Positions 21,892-31,482 of a stretch of 64,000 nucleotides of DNA are shown here, one piece after another (positions within the stretch are counted from its first letter, which is position 1; each line of letters begins with the position of its first letter). Source of the DNA: Kitagawia praeruptora (Eukaryota > Streptophyta > Magnoliopsida > Apiales > Apiaceae); the NCBI GenBank assembly GCA_037693485.1, contig CM075353.1:63520001-63584000 (forward strand), written 5' to 3'. The position numbers were made by a program, and so were the translations under genes. The notes beneath the pieces are model-generated. The model did not search any database. It saw only the letters and a program-made list of their open reading frames with translations, and was not told where the DNA came from.

Positions 21892-23948
21892 TTACGAAGG
21901 AGGAACCTCATCGGAACCCTTGGTGGCCACAGGAGGAGTTGGAAGGATAGGCTGAACAACGTCAGGAGCAAGAACCTCTGCAGTCTCAAGGTTGGCACCT
22001 GGAGACCTCTCAACCGTTTTCACGGGAGGTACAGAGGTTGCAGCAGCAGCTTTCTCCTCGAAATCTTTGATCATCCCTACTACGTCTTCACCCAGGAGGG
22101 ACCAGTCTATATTGGGCATCTTCTCCCATGTGGAACGTATGTAGTCATTAATACCTTCATCATAGCCTTCATCATATCTGGCCTTCTCCTTGATAAGTAT
22201 GGATGACTTCACAACTTCAGCAGCAGCATTCAAGGCATCCACCTGGGCTTCCAGTTCATTGGTTTTTTCCAACATCGACAGTTTCTCGTCCCTAAGGATC
22301 TTGACCTGACCTTGAAGTTCGATTTTCTCATCTCTTAAAGAGGTCTCCACAATCTTTGCATTTCTGACAGCCGCAGTGGCAATGTTTACCTTATCCGCAC
22401 TAGCAGCTAGTTCTGTTTTGAGTTTGCGAATCTCTCCTTGAAGTTGGATGTCATATTGGGTCTTTACAGCAAACTCATCGCAGTATCTAAGAGCAAAGAA
22501 AGCAGATTGAGCAGTAGCAAATCTCATGGCGTGCATGGCTTCAGTAGAACTCATCTTACTCCAGGCAGCTATCGTCTCTGTAGGAACATGGGTGTCAATC
22601 ATGTCCTTGAACAAGTTGGAGGATTGATCAGGATCGGTTTTTACGGCTTTGCTTTTCCTTGACGAGCGAGTCTGGGGAGCTGCTGAGAGGTCAAGAGTTG
22701 TCTGAGCAAACTTCCTCTTTGAAGAACCAGAATGAGTAGTTTGGGAAGCAGGAGTGCCAGGAATTTGATTAATAGGAGTTGCATTCAGCGGAACCTCCTT
22801 AGTTTCAGTCTTGAAAATCTCATCCACGTTCTTGGACCTTTTGATAAACGATGGGGCTTTTGGGGCCATATCTGCGAAAGAAAATACAAGAAAGTATCAG
22901 AGATTTATATACAAAATAAGCAGGTAAAAGTACAGATGTATAACAATAGAAAAGAAAGGACAACAACAGGGAAACTCATACCAGAAGCTGAGGGTATAAA
23001 ACCAAGGGCAGACAAATTATCAGGGGTCAATAGGATCATACAATCTCTTATGGCCGAAGAGTGCTTCAAAGCCTCTTCAGCTCTCATTAAACAAGCTCCA
23101 GTAATAACAGTCTGTTTTGGAATTAATGGACGGCAATTGAATTCAAAGCGGATAGAGGGGCAATCAAAGCAGTAAAGGAACTGCTCTTGCCATTGATCAA
23201 AGTTCTGTTTAACACCTTTTATACATCGGCCTTGATGACTAGGCCAGGCAGTCAGATAGAAACAACCAGAACCCTTCCCAGTGTCCTTCAATCTGAAGAA
23301 GTAACCTAATTCATGTGCAGATAGTGGGGTTGTGAACATGCTAGTGTACAGAATGTAGGTACTAATGGCTAACCTATATGAGTTAGGTGTCAATTGGAGA
23401 GGGGCCAAGCCATAGAAGTCAAGAACCTCTCTCAGAAAAGGATGTAGAGGGAAGTATACACCAACTTTGAAGAAGGCAGCAGAGGTTACAACATTTGGAA
23501 TACCTCGATCAGGTATCTTGGTATCAAACTTGTGAGCTCTCTCACCTGGCTTAGGGATAACAATGGAGCAGGATGGACGAAAACATTCCTCATACAATTT
23601 CTCTAACCTAGTCAAGGTCATAAGAGAATCCATTTTTTCACAGAAAGGTACAATTTCTTGCTTATACAACTCCCTTTCAACGGACACTTCGTTATCAAAA
23701 TCAGGATCTGGGATCAAACTATGATCAGGCTTAGACACTTCTTCTCCGTCAGAGGGCCAATCATCCCCCAAATCTACAAAGGAAGGGGTAGGAAGATTTG
23801 TAGAAGGTAAGGTCGAAGGTTTGAGAAGAATATTTCCAGGTTCATCAATGTCTGGAACGACAACCCTAGACCTAGTTCTTTCCCCTATTGGCATCATAGA
23901 AGGTTGAATTGAAGATAAGTGGTCAGAATGTGTAGAATCAGAGGACAT
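21892..23948 (-). CDS. Tat-A antisense gene (spliced; putative gypsy-type transposon domain plus coiled coil)
   Basis: ATG at 23948. Exon 23948-22982, intron 22872-22981 (GTATGAG...TTTCGCAG, 110 bp) and exon 22871-21892 join in phase to about 648 residues. The first exon holds a conserved block (FFKVGVYFPLHPFLREVL, DFYGLAPLQLTPNSYRL, LGYFFRLKD) resembling the 'putative gypsy type transposon' family PF04195. The second exon opens with a basic, Ser-rich stretch, then a long coiled coil (IQLQGEIRKLKTELA... KNIELQ-like heptads to LEAQVDALNAAAEVV) and a Pro-rich tail. No stop interrupts it. It lies opposite to gag-pol, between pol and the 3' LTR, the position of additional ORFs known in Tat elements. 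Its function is unknown. Confidence 0.85.
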
Positions 23949-24351
23949 CTGCAAAAGACAGACGGAGAAAAATCAGGTTTTGAGTCTTCTAAAAGAGAAA
24001 ATAGTGGTTCTAAAGTTCTTGGACAGACATACCTATGAGACACAGGGTAGTCAGTGAGTTACACAGAAGCTACGCACCATTAAAACGACTCACATCGACT
24101 ACAGTATAAATCGAAAACATGTGTGTACGGAATATGAATGAACAATGTTGAGTCCCAGAAGAAGTCAGGGTCACGAGACCGTAAATCGATGATCAAACAA
24201 ACAGGGTATAGAAAAAGACTGTGTGAGAAGCATGGAATAGATAAAAATATATACATACAAAGATTAGAAAGGAAGAACATCGACATGCAAGACACGAAAG
24301 TGCAGACAGTACGAAATGAAGTCAAAAGAGCAGAAAGAAAGTAAGTCATAC
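23949..24351 (-). other. Probable 5'-UTR intron of the Tat-A antisense gene
   Basis: A donor (AATTAAG then GTATGACTT) at 24351 and an acceptor (TCTTTTGCAG) ending directly before the ATG at 23948 suggest a 403-bp leader intron. A second possible donor (CATAG then GTATGTCT, near 24030) could give an alternative splice. Confidence 0.55.
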
Positions 24352-24485
24352 CTTAATTAGAAGAAAGCGGCGACGGAGAGTTTGGATTGAGTAAGTGACC
24401 GTCGGACTTCTTTTTCTTCTTCTCTCTCTAAGGGTTTTGGAAGATATTAGGTAAAGGTAAAAACTAGACTTGGAGTTAGAAGTGT

Positions 24486-24497
24486 GTTTATATAATC
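24486..24497 (-). promoter_or_regulatory. TATA box of the Tat-A antisense gene
   Basis: On the minus strand GATTATATAAACAC lies about 540 bp before the ATG. About 35-70 bp downstream comes a leader rich in AGAGAGAAGAAGAAAAAG (24410-24432), then the leader intron. This looks like an ordinary plant promoter separate from the LTRs. Confidence 0.6.
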
Positions 24498-24998
24498 AAG
24501 ACAGTTCCGTACACGCGTCAGAGCATTAGTGGAGCGGTAAAAACGAAGAGGTATATGTGTGAAAGGCGTGTGAACCTTGGGAACTCATGCATTAACTACA
24601 GCTTTGGTAAGTGATAAGTTCAATTCGAACTTTGAGTTATCTCCAGCTGCCAACCATTATCTCTTCCTATAGATTCTTAAATTATTAAATTTAAAGAGAC
24701 ATGGAGTTGAGTGACAAATTAGATTCCCAGAGGAGCAAAATGCAAGCATCGAGTTGACTTCGAGAGCAGCTATCTGAAGAAGAAAATAGCAAGATAACAG
24801 GTTCCTTAATACAAAGGAAGCTTACTCAAGATTATATTAAGCTAAAAATATTTTATGTCCTGTTTCCTACGCCGAGTTAACTCATGTAGGCTTGGATATA
24901 AAATGTTGAAGCGAGGTATTGTTACTAGAATGGTTTAGCATTGAACTTTTGATCGTAGAATTAGAATAGGTTCCTTTCACATTACATGATTTCAAGGA

Positions 24999-25011
24999 AC
25001 CGGGGGGTACT
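24999..25011 (+). other. Tat-A polypurine tract
   Basis: GGAACCGGGGGGTACT lies immediately before the TG of the 3' LTR at 25012, where plus-strand priming would occur. Confidence 0.75.
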
Positions 25012-25877
25012 TGTTGTGCCCAAAATCTCCATGGGCTAGATTTAGGCCCATTAAGCTATAGGGTTTGATCCATACGAGCCAGAAGATTGATCCAGTATGA
25101 GTTATGAAGATCAGATAGAAGAAATGACTAAGGAAGTATGAGTATTAAGAGGTTCCCAATGTACAGGAAGTAGAGCTAAGCACTAGAAGACCAGGTTCCT
25201 CCAAGCAGAAGAGTTCGAGTTAGCATAGCAACAGCCATAGAGATGATAAAAGCATACAAAGAGTTATCCAGTCTAACTAGTTTGTTATTTGTGCAGGTAC
25301 TGACACCCAAAGGGAGGTCCCTAAGCGATATGTCCCGAAATAAGGAGGTCCCTGAGAAACAGGCTCCTGAAACGTAGGTTCCTGAGCACCAGGTTCCTAC
25401 GAGTTGCCAACAGAAGGTTCTAGAAGCCATCTAGAACAGATAAACGAATTGGTATCCGAGTATAATTCCAGGGCGCAGATGATCCTAGAATAACTCTAAC
25501 CAATGAGAGAATCATAAGTGGGGTACGAACTCGAGTTCTACTCTACTTAGCCAAACTAGTTCGTGAAAGGCTCTAAAGGAACCTGAGTCCAACACGAACT
25601 AGATGACCGAATACAGCTATTCCAGTAAGAGACAGAATCATATTAGAACTACGTGAGCTTGATCCCTATATATACAAGGGTACGTAGGCACCTCAGGGTA
25701 CGACGCATTAAGTTCTCTGATTTTCTCTAAAGGCACCTGAGATTATTGGAGATACCCTCGAGCTCAGCTCAACCCCCACAAACACAACCCAAACCTTTTC
25801 ATAGAACAGTTGATCGCTAGCCTATACAACTACCTGTAAACCTCACATAAGTTGATTACGAAATCCACTCATCAACA
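25012..25877 (+). repeat. 3' LTR of Tat-A
   Basis: This 866-bp repeat is identical to 13178-14043 except C at 25071. It is followed by the pentamer ATTTG, the altered copy of the target duplication ATTCG. Confidence 0.95.
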
Positions 25878-26220
25878 ATTTGCTTTTGAAATTCCTTGAA
25901 CTGGATAATGAACAATAAAATTAAATAAAAATTTCCTCCTCATTTTAGGAAAACATTAATATTCTTAAAATAATACTAAAATCATTTTCTGAAAATTCGG
26001 GTTATTACAATACTCCCTCCATTCCTTTTTATTAGTCATTTTAGAATTTTTTGTAAAAACCAAGGAAGTGTAATTAATACACTTTTATGTTATTAATGAT
26101 ATTACAAAATTATTTAAATAGCCTTATGATTCAATGTATCAAGAAAGAAAATGAAAACACATGTATAAATATATGGATAATAAGTGAAATAATAGTCATT
26201 CACTACTAAAAAAACGCTAA

Positions 26221-26660
26221 TAGACATCGGTTTCTGGCCGATGTCTTTGCAAAATTCTGACCGATGTCTTTGTCGGTGATGTCTAAAGTCTGAACGTTTA
26301 GACATCGGTTTCTGGCCGATGTCTTATAGCATATAATACATCAGTTTTAAAAATATTTCTGATGTTTATGAACTATCTTGTTGGGTTAACTGCATGAGGT
26401 TATCTTTTGAATTGTTATATTAGAGGTCTTAGCTGTTATTTAACATGTAGCAAACATAGAATAATTCGACATAGACATCTGTTTTTTTCCAAATATTGAT
26501 GTCTAATCCTTTATTAACATCGGTAAATATAAAGAAAACCGATGTATAATGTGATCATAAACATCGGTTTTAGACGATGCTGAAGATACCTATTGCATTG
26601 GTTACATATTTTTAAAACCGATGTCTGAGGTCCATCAGACATCGTTTTCAGCATAACATA
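26221..26660. repeat. Left subterminal repeats of the CACTA element
   Basis: About ten copies of ACATCGGTTT and its complement, several paired as short hairpins (CGGTTTCTGGCCGATGTC). The right end has a matching set at 31785-31975. Confidence 0.88.
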
Positions 26661-26930
26661 AAAATGATATCAGAAGTGATGTGTTATGTTTTCTTTTTTT
26701 CTTGTTGTATTCATATACATATGCACCAAATTAATACCATAAACAAGCAAAAAATCACAGCCTCACACCAAAATAACCAAAACTCAATTATCATTACCAA
26801 AGAAATTCAGTATATACAAGTCAATGTAAAAAGTAAACCAAAATGGCTTACAATTATAAAGCTGTCTATACCAAAATAAGAATGACTACTACAATCCACA
26901 AAAACTAGCAAAACATCCACAACAACAAGC

Positions 26931-27005
26931 TCAGGCTATTGTATCGTTCTCGTCTGTTCCAGATTTCATCATTGCAGCAAACTCCTCATAACTTATGCAC
27001 CCATC
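26931..27005 (-). pseudogene. Captured fragment: last exon of a calcium-dependent protein kinase
   Basis: After an acceptor (ATGTTTTCAG at 27006) the exon reads DGCISYEEFAAMMKSGTD and ends at a TGA seven codons later. This is the second half of the last EF-hand and the C-terminus of a plant CDPK. The conserved Gly of the loop is present (DGC). Only 24 codons were captured, so no calcium-sensing or kinase activity can remain. Confidence 0.78.
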
Positions 27006-27638
27006 CTGAAAACATTAAATAAATACAAAGACCAAAACTTGAGACATGAACAAGTATATAGTAAAACTGCATCTGGTTCCAATAAGCACGATACAGGGAT
27101 CATTCTCAGCTTTGTAATATGAAATGTGAATTCAATATATATACCCAAAAGTGGCTGACCCATGTACCCAAACGTACAAATCATGGTACTATTAACATAT
27201 AGAAAGAATATTGCAGGCATGACCAATTTGTTAAATAACGTCCAACAAATAGATTATAATTTTGAGTAACGTTTGCATATATCTTGATTTATATTACTGG
27301 AAGCACCAGGGATTTCTCTTTGGTTGGATTAATATTACTTTTCTTTGTAAAATATATAAACATGACTATAAGGACGATGAATAAAAACATTTTAATTATC
27401 AATCACTTATTGAACTGCTCTGTTTTCTTGAGAATCTCATCTCCAGTTCTATGGATCCAAAGAGGAGAAAGGAGCCAATGGCACAACTTGTTTTTCACAT
27501 GCTTTCCATCTCAATGTAATCGCTCCCTGGACACTGTACAAAGCAGAATTGGTTTCTCAATAGATGGTTTACTAGAAGGAAGCCTTTTACTGGATAGCTG
27601 TTACTACATGGAATTAAAATGTTTTATATCATAAATTC

Positions 27639-28002
27639 TTAGAAATATGGTCTGAAGTCCATTGTTGATGTTGTAATGGGTATCGACCACCTTCCTAAAT
27701 GTGCAGTATAGTTTATGCACCGGATGACACCTCTTCCAGCAGGTCCATCCGGGAAGTCAATGACACTGATGCTACCAGCATCAAGATGAAAGAAACCCAT
27801 CCATTCTTTTGTCACATTTAGGCAATGGCTTAAAAGTGCCACATTAGCTGCTGAATCAGCAACTGCCACAATTATTTCTTTATTCTCAGCCTGACTCGAT
27901 AGTTCATCCAGCAGAGACTTCCAGGCCAAGGTTTTGCACTTGCTTCATTTCCACAAAACGTGGCACAGAGTCAGCACCCAAGCAATCAGCAGCTTCTTGA
28001 AC
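27639..28002 (-). pseudogene. Captured fragment: 2-carboxyarabinitol-1-phosphatase-like (phosphoglycerate mutase family)
   Basis: The fragment starts after an acceptor near 28003 with QEAADCLGADSVPRFVEMKQ. It shifts frame near 27930 and continues AWKSLLDELSSQAENKEI, then CLNVTKEWMGFFHLDAGSIS and GVIRCINYTAHLGRWSIPIT. This matches the C-terminal half of the chloroplast CA1P phosphatase-like proteins of plants. The second catalytic His region of the family (GHxxxN type) reads AVADSAANVALL here, so that His is lost. Frameshift and truncation make it a non-functional capture. Confidence 0.72.
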
Positions 28003-28147
28003 CTATATTCAGATTAGCCAACTTATTACAACTGTGGAAGGTTTAAAAATAAGGCACTAACTTAAAGATAACCAAACGTGCAATGAAACAGTATCATAAA
28101 AAATGTGCCTACTTGAATTAGTTATATATATGTAAAATATAATGACC

Positions 28148-28471
28148 CTACTTGAGCAATGGTATGGGCTGTTGCGATTGAGGCCAGGTTGAGGCCTGTT
28201 TAAATATATATGCAACTACTAATAAATACATAAACATTACATAACCACATATGGATCCAAAGAGGATAGAACTTCGGTATCTAGACAAGTATGTATCGCA
28301 TACAAATCCTCCAAATAATGATAGTAGATACGCAGTCCCCATGTAATTTGTGAGCATGGTGCTGATTTTAATATCGTATAGTATTAGGAAAATAAAGTAC
28401 AAAGTACCGTATATAAACAGAGTAGATTTTACTCCTCCAAGTTTCTTTTTCTGTTTAGGATTGTTTCCCAT
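28148..28471 (-). pseudogene. Captured fragment: NRT1/PTR family (NPF) transporter
   Basis: About 107 residues begin MGNNPKQKKKLGGVKSTLF and contain TMLTNYMGTAYLLSLFGGF followed by VCDTYLSRYRSSILFGSI. This is the N-terminal signature of plant NPF peptide/nitrate transporters, covering transmembrane helices 2-3. The segment between LGG and TML is degenerate compared with the family. The rest of the ~600-residue transporter is missing. Confidence 0.75.
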
Positions 28472-28659
28472 ATCTCCTGCGTTACCCTGGATTAAATTCT
28501 GTCAAGGAAGCACAAATCCGTGGAAAGCTAATCTAGATATAGTTAAGACCTAAGACAGTAGCCATGCAAAAAATGTATACAGCAGCCTCCTAAAACGAGG
28601 AAAAAAGACAATAAGAAGTTTACCTTCCAAGTTTAAAACATCTATACAAATGTGAGCTT

Positions 28660-28872
28660 TTAGAATGCAGGATGGTGCTTACCTAATGAGATTGCGCTAA
28701 TAAAGAGAGTAGAGGCCAGGATAAACACTACACCAAAAACGGACATATAATATATTAGTATAGAGAACTCTATACTGATGAAACCATATACTAGTAATAT
28801 ATTCAGAAAGATACCTTCACTAAGATAGGGAGGAGGGAAGAACTGCAAATAGCAAAATGTGGCTATTGTCAA
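28660..28872 (-). pseudogene. Unrecognised hydrophobic fragment inside the CACTA element
   Basis: A 70-residue open stretch with two hydrophobic segments (IFLNILLVYGFISIEFSILI and VFGVVFILASTLFISAI). It may be another piece of the adjacent transporter capture, but I find no family motif. It has no independent support as a gene. Confidence 0.25.
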
Positions 28873-29355
28873 ACCTGCAAAAGGACTAATGTTTAGCTTT
28901 TCCTATCATGCAAAACAATCAGAATCATTTAAATTCTGCATCTCCGACATGAAACTGCAGTAAAATTAACATGCAATCACTATTTATCACATCAAAACAG
29001 AATAAGCAGATTTAGAAGTATAATCTATTATCGTATGCACACATGAACTACCAGCAGAATATGGTCAAGTCTTGAGGTTTTATTTAACATATAAATGGGG
29101 TCATATTCCAATTCCGAATTCCATTTCTTCATCTGTTTCATTTTTTGATTTAGGACGATGTGTCTGCTCCTGAGGTTACCAGACTGCTAATGTACTTTTT
29201 AATTTTAAATCGTACTCGGCAGTGTCCTTCACAAACAAGAACTCATATTTATCAATCTGCACTCTGGAGATGCACACACACGTACCAAAAATTACGAAAT
29301 AGATCCTTACCAATAACCAAAAGAATTATCGAAAACTAGTGAGTACAGTAAGTAC

Positions 29356-29457
29356 CTCCCACACAACAACAGTCTGATCTTTGGAGAAAGATGCCAAATA
29401 TTTGCCATTATGAGAAAATTGCAGAAACCACACTTCGTCCTTGTGTTCTTGCAATAT
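29356..29457 (-). pseudogene. Captured fragment: WD40 exon of a WDR26-like protein
   Basis: A 34-codon exon with acceptor (TTGGGTCAG) at 29458 and donor GTACTTAC at 29355 on the minus strand. It encodes LQEHKDEVWFLQFSHNGKYL, then ASFSKDQTVVVWE, one WD40 blade with the usual terminal W-E in place of W-D. The wording is close to plant WDR26 homologues. Both splice signals survive. Confidence 0.72.
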
Positions 29458-30067
29458 CTGACCCAATATAAAATTAAGAAAGAAAATGTAAGTCTTGTCA
29501 GCCTGTCATCAAAGAAAAGATTTTGACTTTAGTTTTGAGCACAATTCCTTGTCTAAAAAATTTGAACTTTAAATCATAACACCAAAGAAGATGGTAATTA
29601 TAAATACAATTTATGCTAAAATGAGCCTATTCTACAATGAAGAAATATACTACCAACCTAAACTACACAATCTTATTCCTCGAGAAATTTAAACAGAAAT
29701 TTGTTCTTTTGCTCTGAAACACTAAAAAGAATCATACGCTGAATATGTAAGACATAACAATGTCCTTAAGTTTGATTTACAACTTACTTCCAACAATATT
29801 TTATATTGTCAGAACTTGTCTCACAAAAAATGGTAATTGAGTCTCTATTTGTAAGTTTGTGGAACATAGAGACTGTCATCTTTCAACAAAGTTCTCTCAA
29901 GTCTAAATTCTGCCAGCACATAACTATTTTAATGTATTCAGGTAGACCCTAGACCTCTAGAATTGTATAGTTCTGTTAATTATAAAATCTACCAGCTACA
30001 TCATTCATTTACAAGAAAAGATTATCCTAAAAATTACATAATGGAAGCGTTAACATATTTTGTGTAC

Positions 30068-30119
30068 CATCAGTTGAGCTGCTTGACACTCTGATTCTCT
30101 GGGCTTCGTAACGAATTCC
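30068..30119 (-). pseudogene. Possible downstream exon joined to the E2F fragment
   Basis: Bordered by an acceptor (TTCCTAACAG) and a donor (CTGATG then GTACAC) on the minus strand. It joins in frame with the E2F exon to give KEFVTKPRESECQAAQLM. I do not recognise the source of this piece. Confidence 0.35.
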
Positions 30120-30191
30120 CTGTTAGGAAAGCTCATATTAAACATCAAACTGTACTACAATACAACACCTAACCAAAAATTTACAACTTAC

Positions 30192-30280
30192 TTCCAACGG
30201 ATGTGATTCTTTGCTGTTTTCTCAATCAATCCTCTTCCTTCAAGAACATTGGTTATATCATAGATTCTCCTTTTTCTCAC
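30192..30280 (-). pseudogene. Captured fragment: DNA-binding-domain exon of an E2F transcription factor
   Basis: An 89-bp exon between acceptor (AATTTTGTAG) at 30281 and donor GTAAGTTG at 30191, minus strand. It encodes VRKRRIYDITNVLEGRGL followed by IEKTAKNHIRWK. This is the highly conserved RRIYD-containing E2F winged-helix core. The RRIYDITNVLEG block is unbroken and the splice sites look intact, but the rest of E2F (dimerisation, Rb-binding) is not present. Confidence 0.88.
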
Positions 30281-30891
30281 CTACAAAATTTATGGAACAA
30301 GTCAAATATTACTCACGCTTCAAGAAAAACTATGATATTTAAGACAAAACTGTACTAATTACCTTTTCAATAAATCTCTCTCACTTCCAATGTTCTCCCT
30401 GTTCGAATAAGGTAAACCTCAAGAAGACTTTAAGTTTTTGGACACATCCAAAGGATTGTAAGATTTTAATGCTTCAGTCCATGGCTACGCACAGAATACA
30501 CATAAAAAAATTACTCAAACACAAATACAAACAACAAACACAATCAAATAAATTACTAATTAAACCAAAAAATAATTAACCCAAACTTAACCAAAGAACA
30601 CCAAACCTGTACATAAATAACTGATACCCACGGCAGGTAGTTCCCTTCTCCTCGAGGTATCTGTATTAAACTATTACTAATTCTCCGTACAAAAAAAATT
30701 AGGGTTTTGAATTCAAAAATCCCCAATTGAAAACTAAAATGAACTAATTGAAATCAAACACAAGCTTAGGCACTTACCAATTTGAGCTTCAAATAAATTG
30801 AAATGAGTTCATAGTTTTGTAGCTTCGAATCGAATAATCTCCGGTTGAATCGAGATAGAAGGGTGATAATAGAGAGAGAGAAGGGTGAGAG

Positions 30892-31418
30892 TAGAGCCGG
30901 CAATTTCGTACACGACACGAAAACACGACACGAAAACGACACGAAAATTACGGGTTTGGGTTGACCTTTTCGGTACACGAACACGAAATTACACGAATGA
31001 ATTTAGTGTCGGTTTTGGTTTTACCCTTAGGTACACGACACGAAACGAAAATACACGAAATAAATAAATATTTAAATAAATATTTTAAATTGTATAAATA
31101 TATATTATAAATAAATATTATATATTTAACCTTTTTTACAAAATAAATAGAAAATACACGAAAAGTACACGAAAGTACACGAAAAGTACACGAAAGTACA
31201 CGATTTTCGGTTCGTTTTTCGTGTAAATGGAAAGTACACAAAATATTTCGTGTACTTTTTGTTTCGTTTCGTGTTTACACAAATGTTTCGTTTCGTGTTC
31301 GTTTTAGAATTTAAGTACACGAACTTATTTCGTTTCGTTTTCGTTTCGACCATTTGGTACACGAAACACGAAAGTACACGAAACGAAGTACACAACATGA
31401 AACGAATTGCCAGCTCTA
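30892..31418. mobile_element. hAT-type MITE nested in the CACTA element
   Basis: The termini TAGAGCCGGCAATTTCG and (complement) TAGAGCTGGCAATTCG are flanked by an exact 8-bp target duplication GGTGAGAG (30884-30891 and 31419-31426). The interior consists of inverted arrays of TACACGAAA/TTTCGTGTA with an AT-rich centre, so the 527 bp could fold into a long hairpin. No transposase. The open frames in it are repeat artefacts. Confidence 0.93.
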
Positions 31419-31437
31419 GGTGAGAGGAGAGCAAGAG

Positions 31438-31440
31438 GGA

Positions 31441-31477
<37 letters not shown>

Positions 31478-31482
31478 GCGAG
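31438..31482. repeat. (GA)n microsatellite
   Basis: GAGAGA tract, with further imperfect GA runs to about 31575, inside the right part of the CACTA element. Confidence 0.88.

Larger units (their letters stand above)
13178..25877 (+). mobile_element. Tat-A: young Ty3/gypsy Tat-lineage retrotransposon with antisense gene
   Basis: The two 866-bp LTRs (13178-14043 and 25012-25877) differ at one base by eye (T at 13237, C at 25071). The flanking pentamers ATTCG (13173-13177) and ATTTG (25878-25882) are a target duplication with one C-to-T change. The order is LTR, PBS, gag, zinc knuckle, protease, RT, degenerate RNase H, second RNase H, integrase, tandem repeats, antisense gene, polypurine tract, LTR. 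Two RNase H domains plus an antisense extra ORF define the Tat group. It inserted into the long LTR around it. Confidence 0.95.
8615..26009 (-). mobile_element. Very long LTR (about 4.7 kb), probably Del/Tekay chromovirus type, split by Tat-A
   Basis: On the minus strand the LTR begins TGTAATAACCCGAATTTTC at 26009 and ends GGATTTGGGGGCGTTACA at 8615. Both ends resemble LTR ends of plant Del/Tekay elements, whose LTRs are unusually long. Removing Tat-A (13178-25877 and one target duplication) leaves about 4.7 kb: 8615-13177 joined to 25878-26009. The LTR has no gene. It is AT-rich, with short direct repeats of TTAGCACTTAGCA near 11690-11770 and a duplicated GGAAGGTACACCACTACATC at 9530-9575. 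The family assignment rests on end motifs only. Confidence 0.7.
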
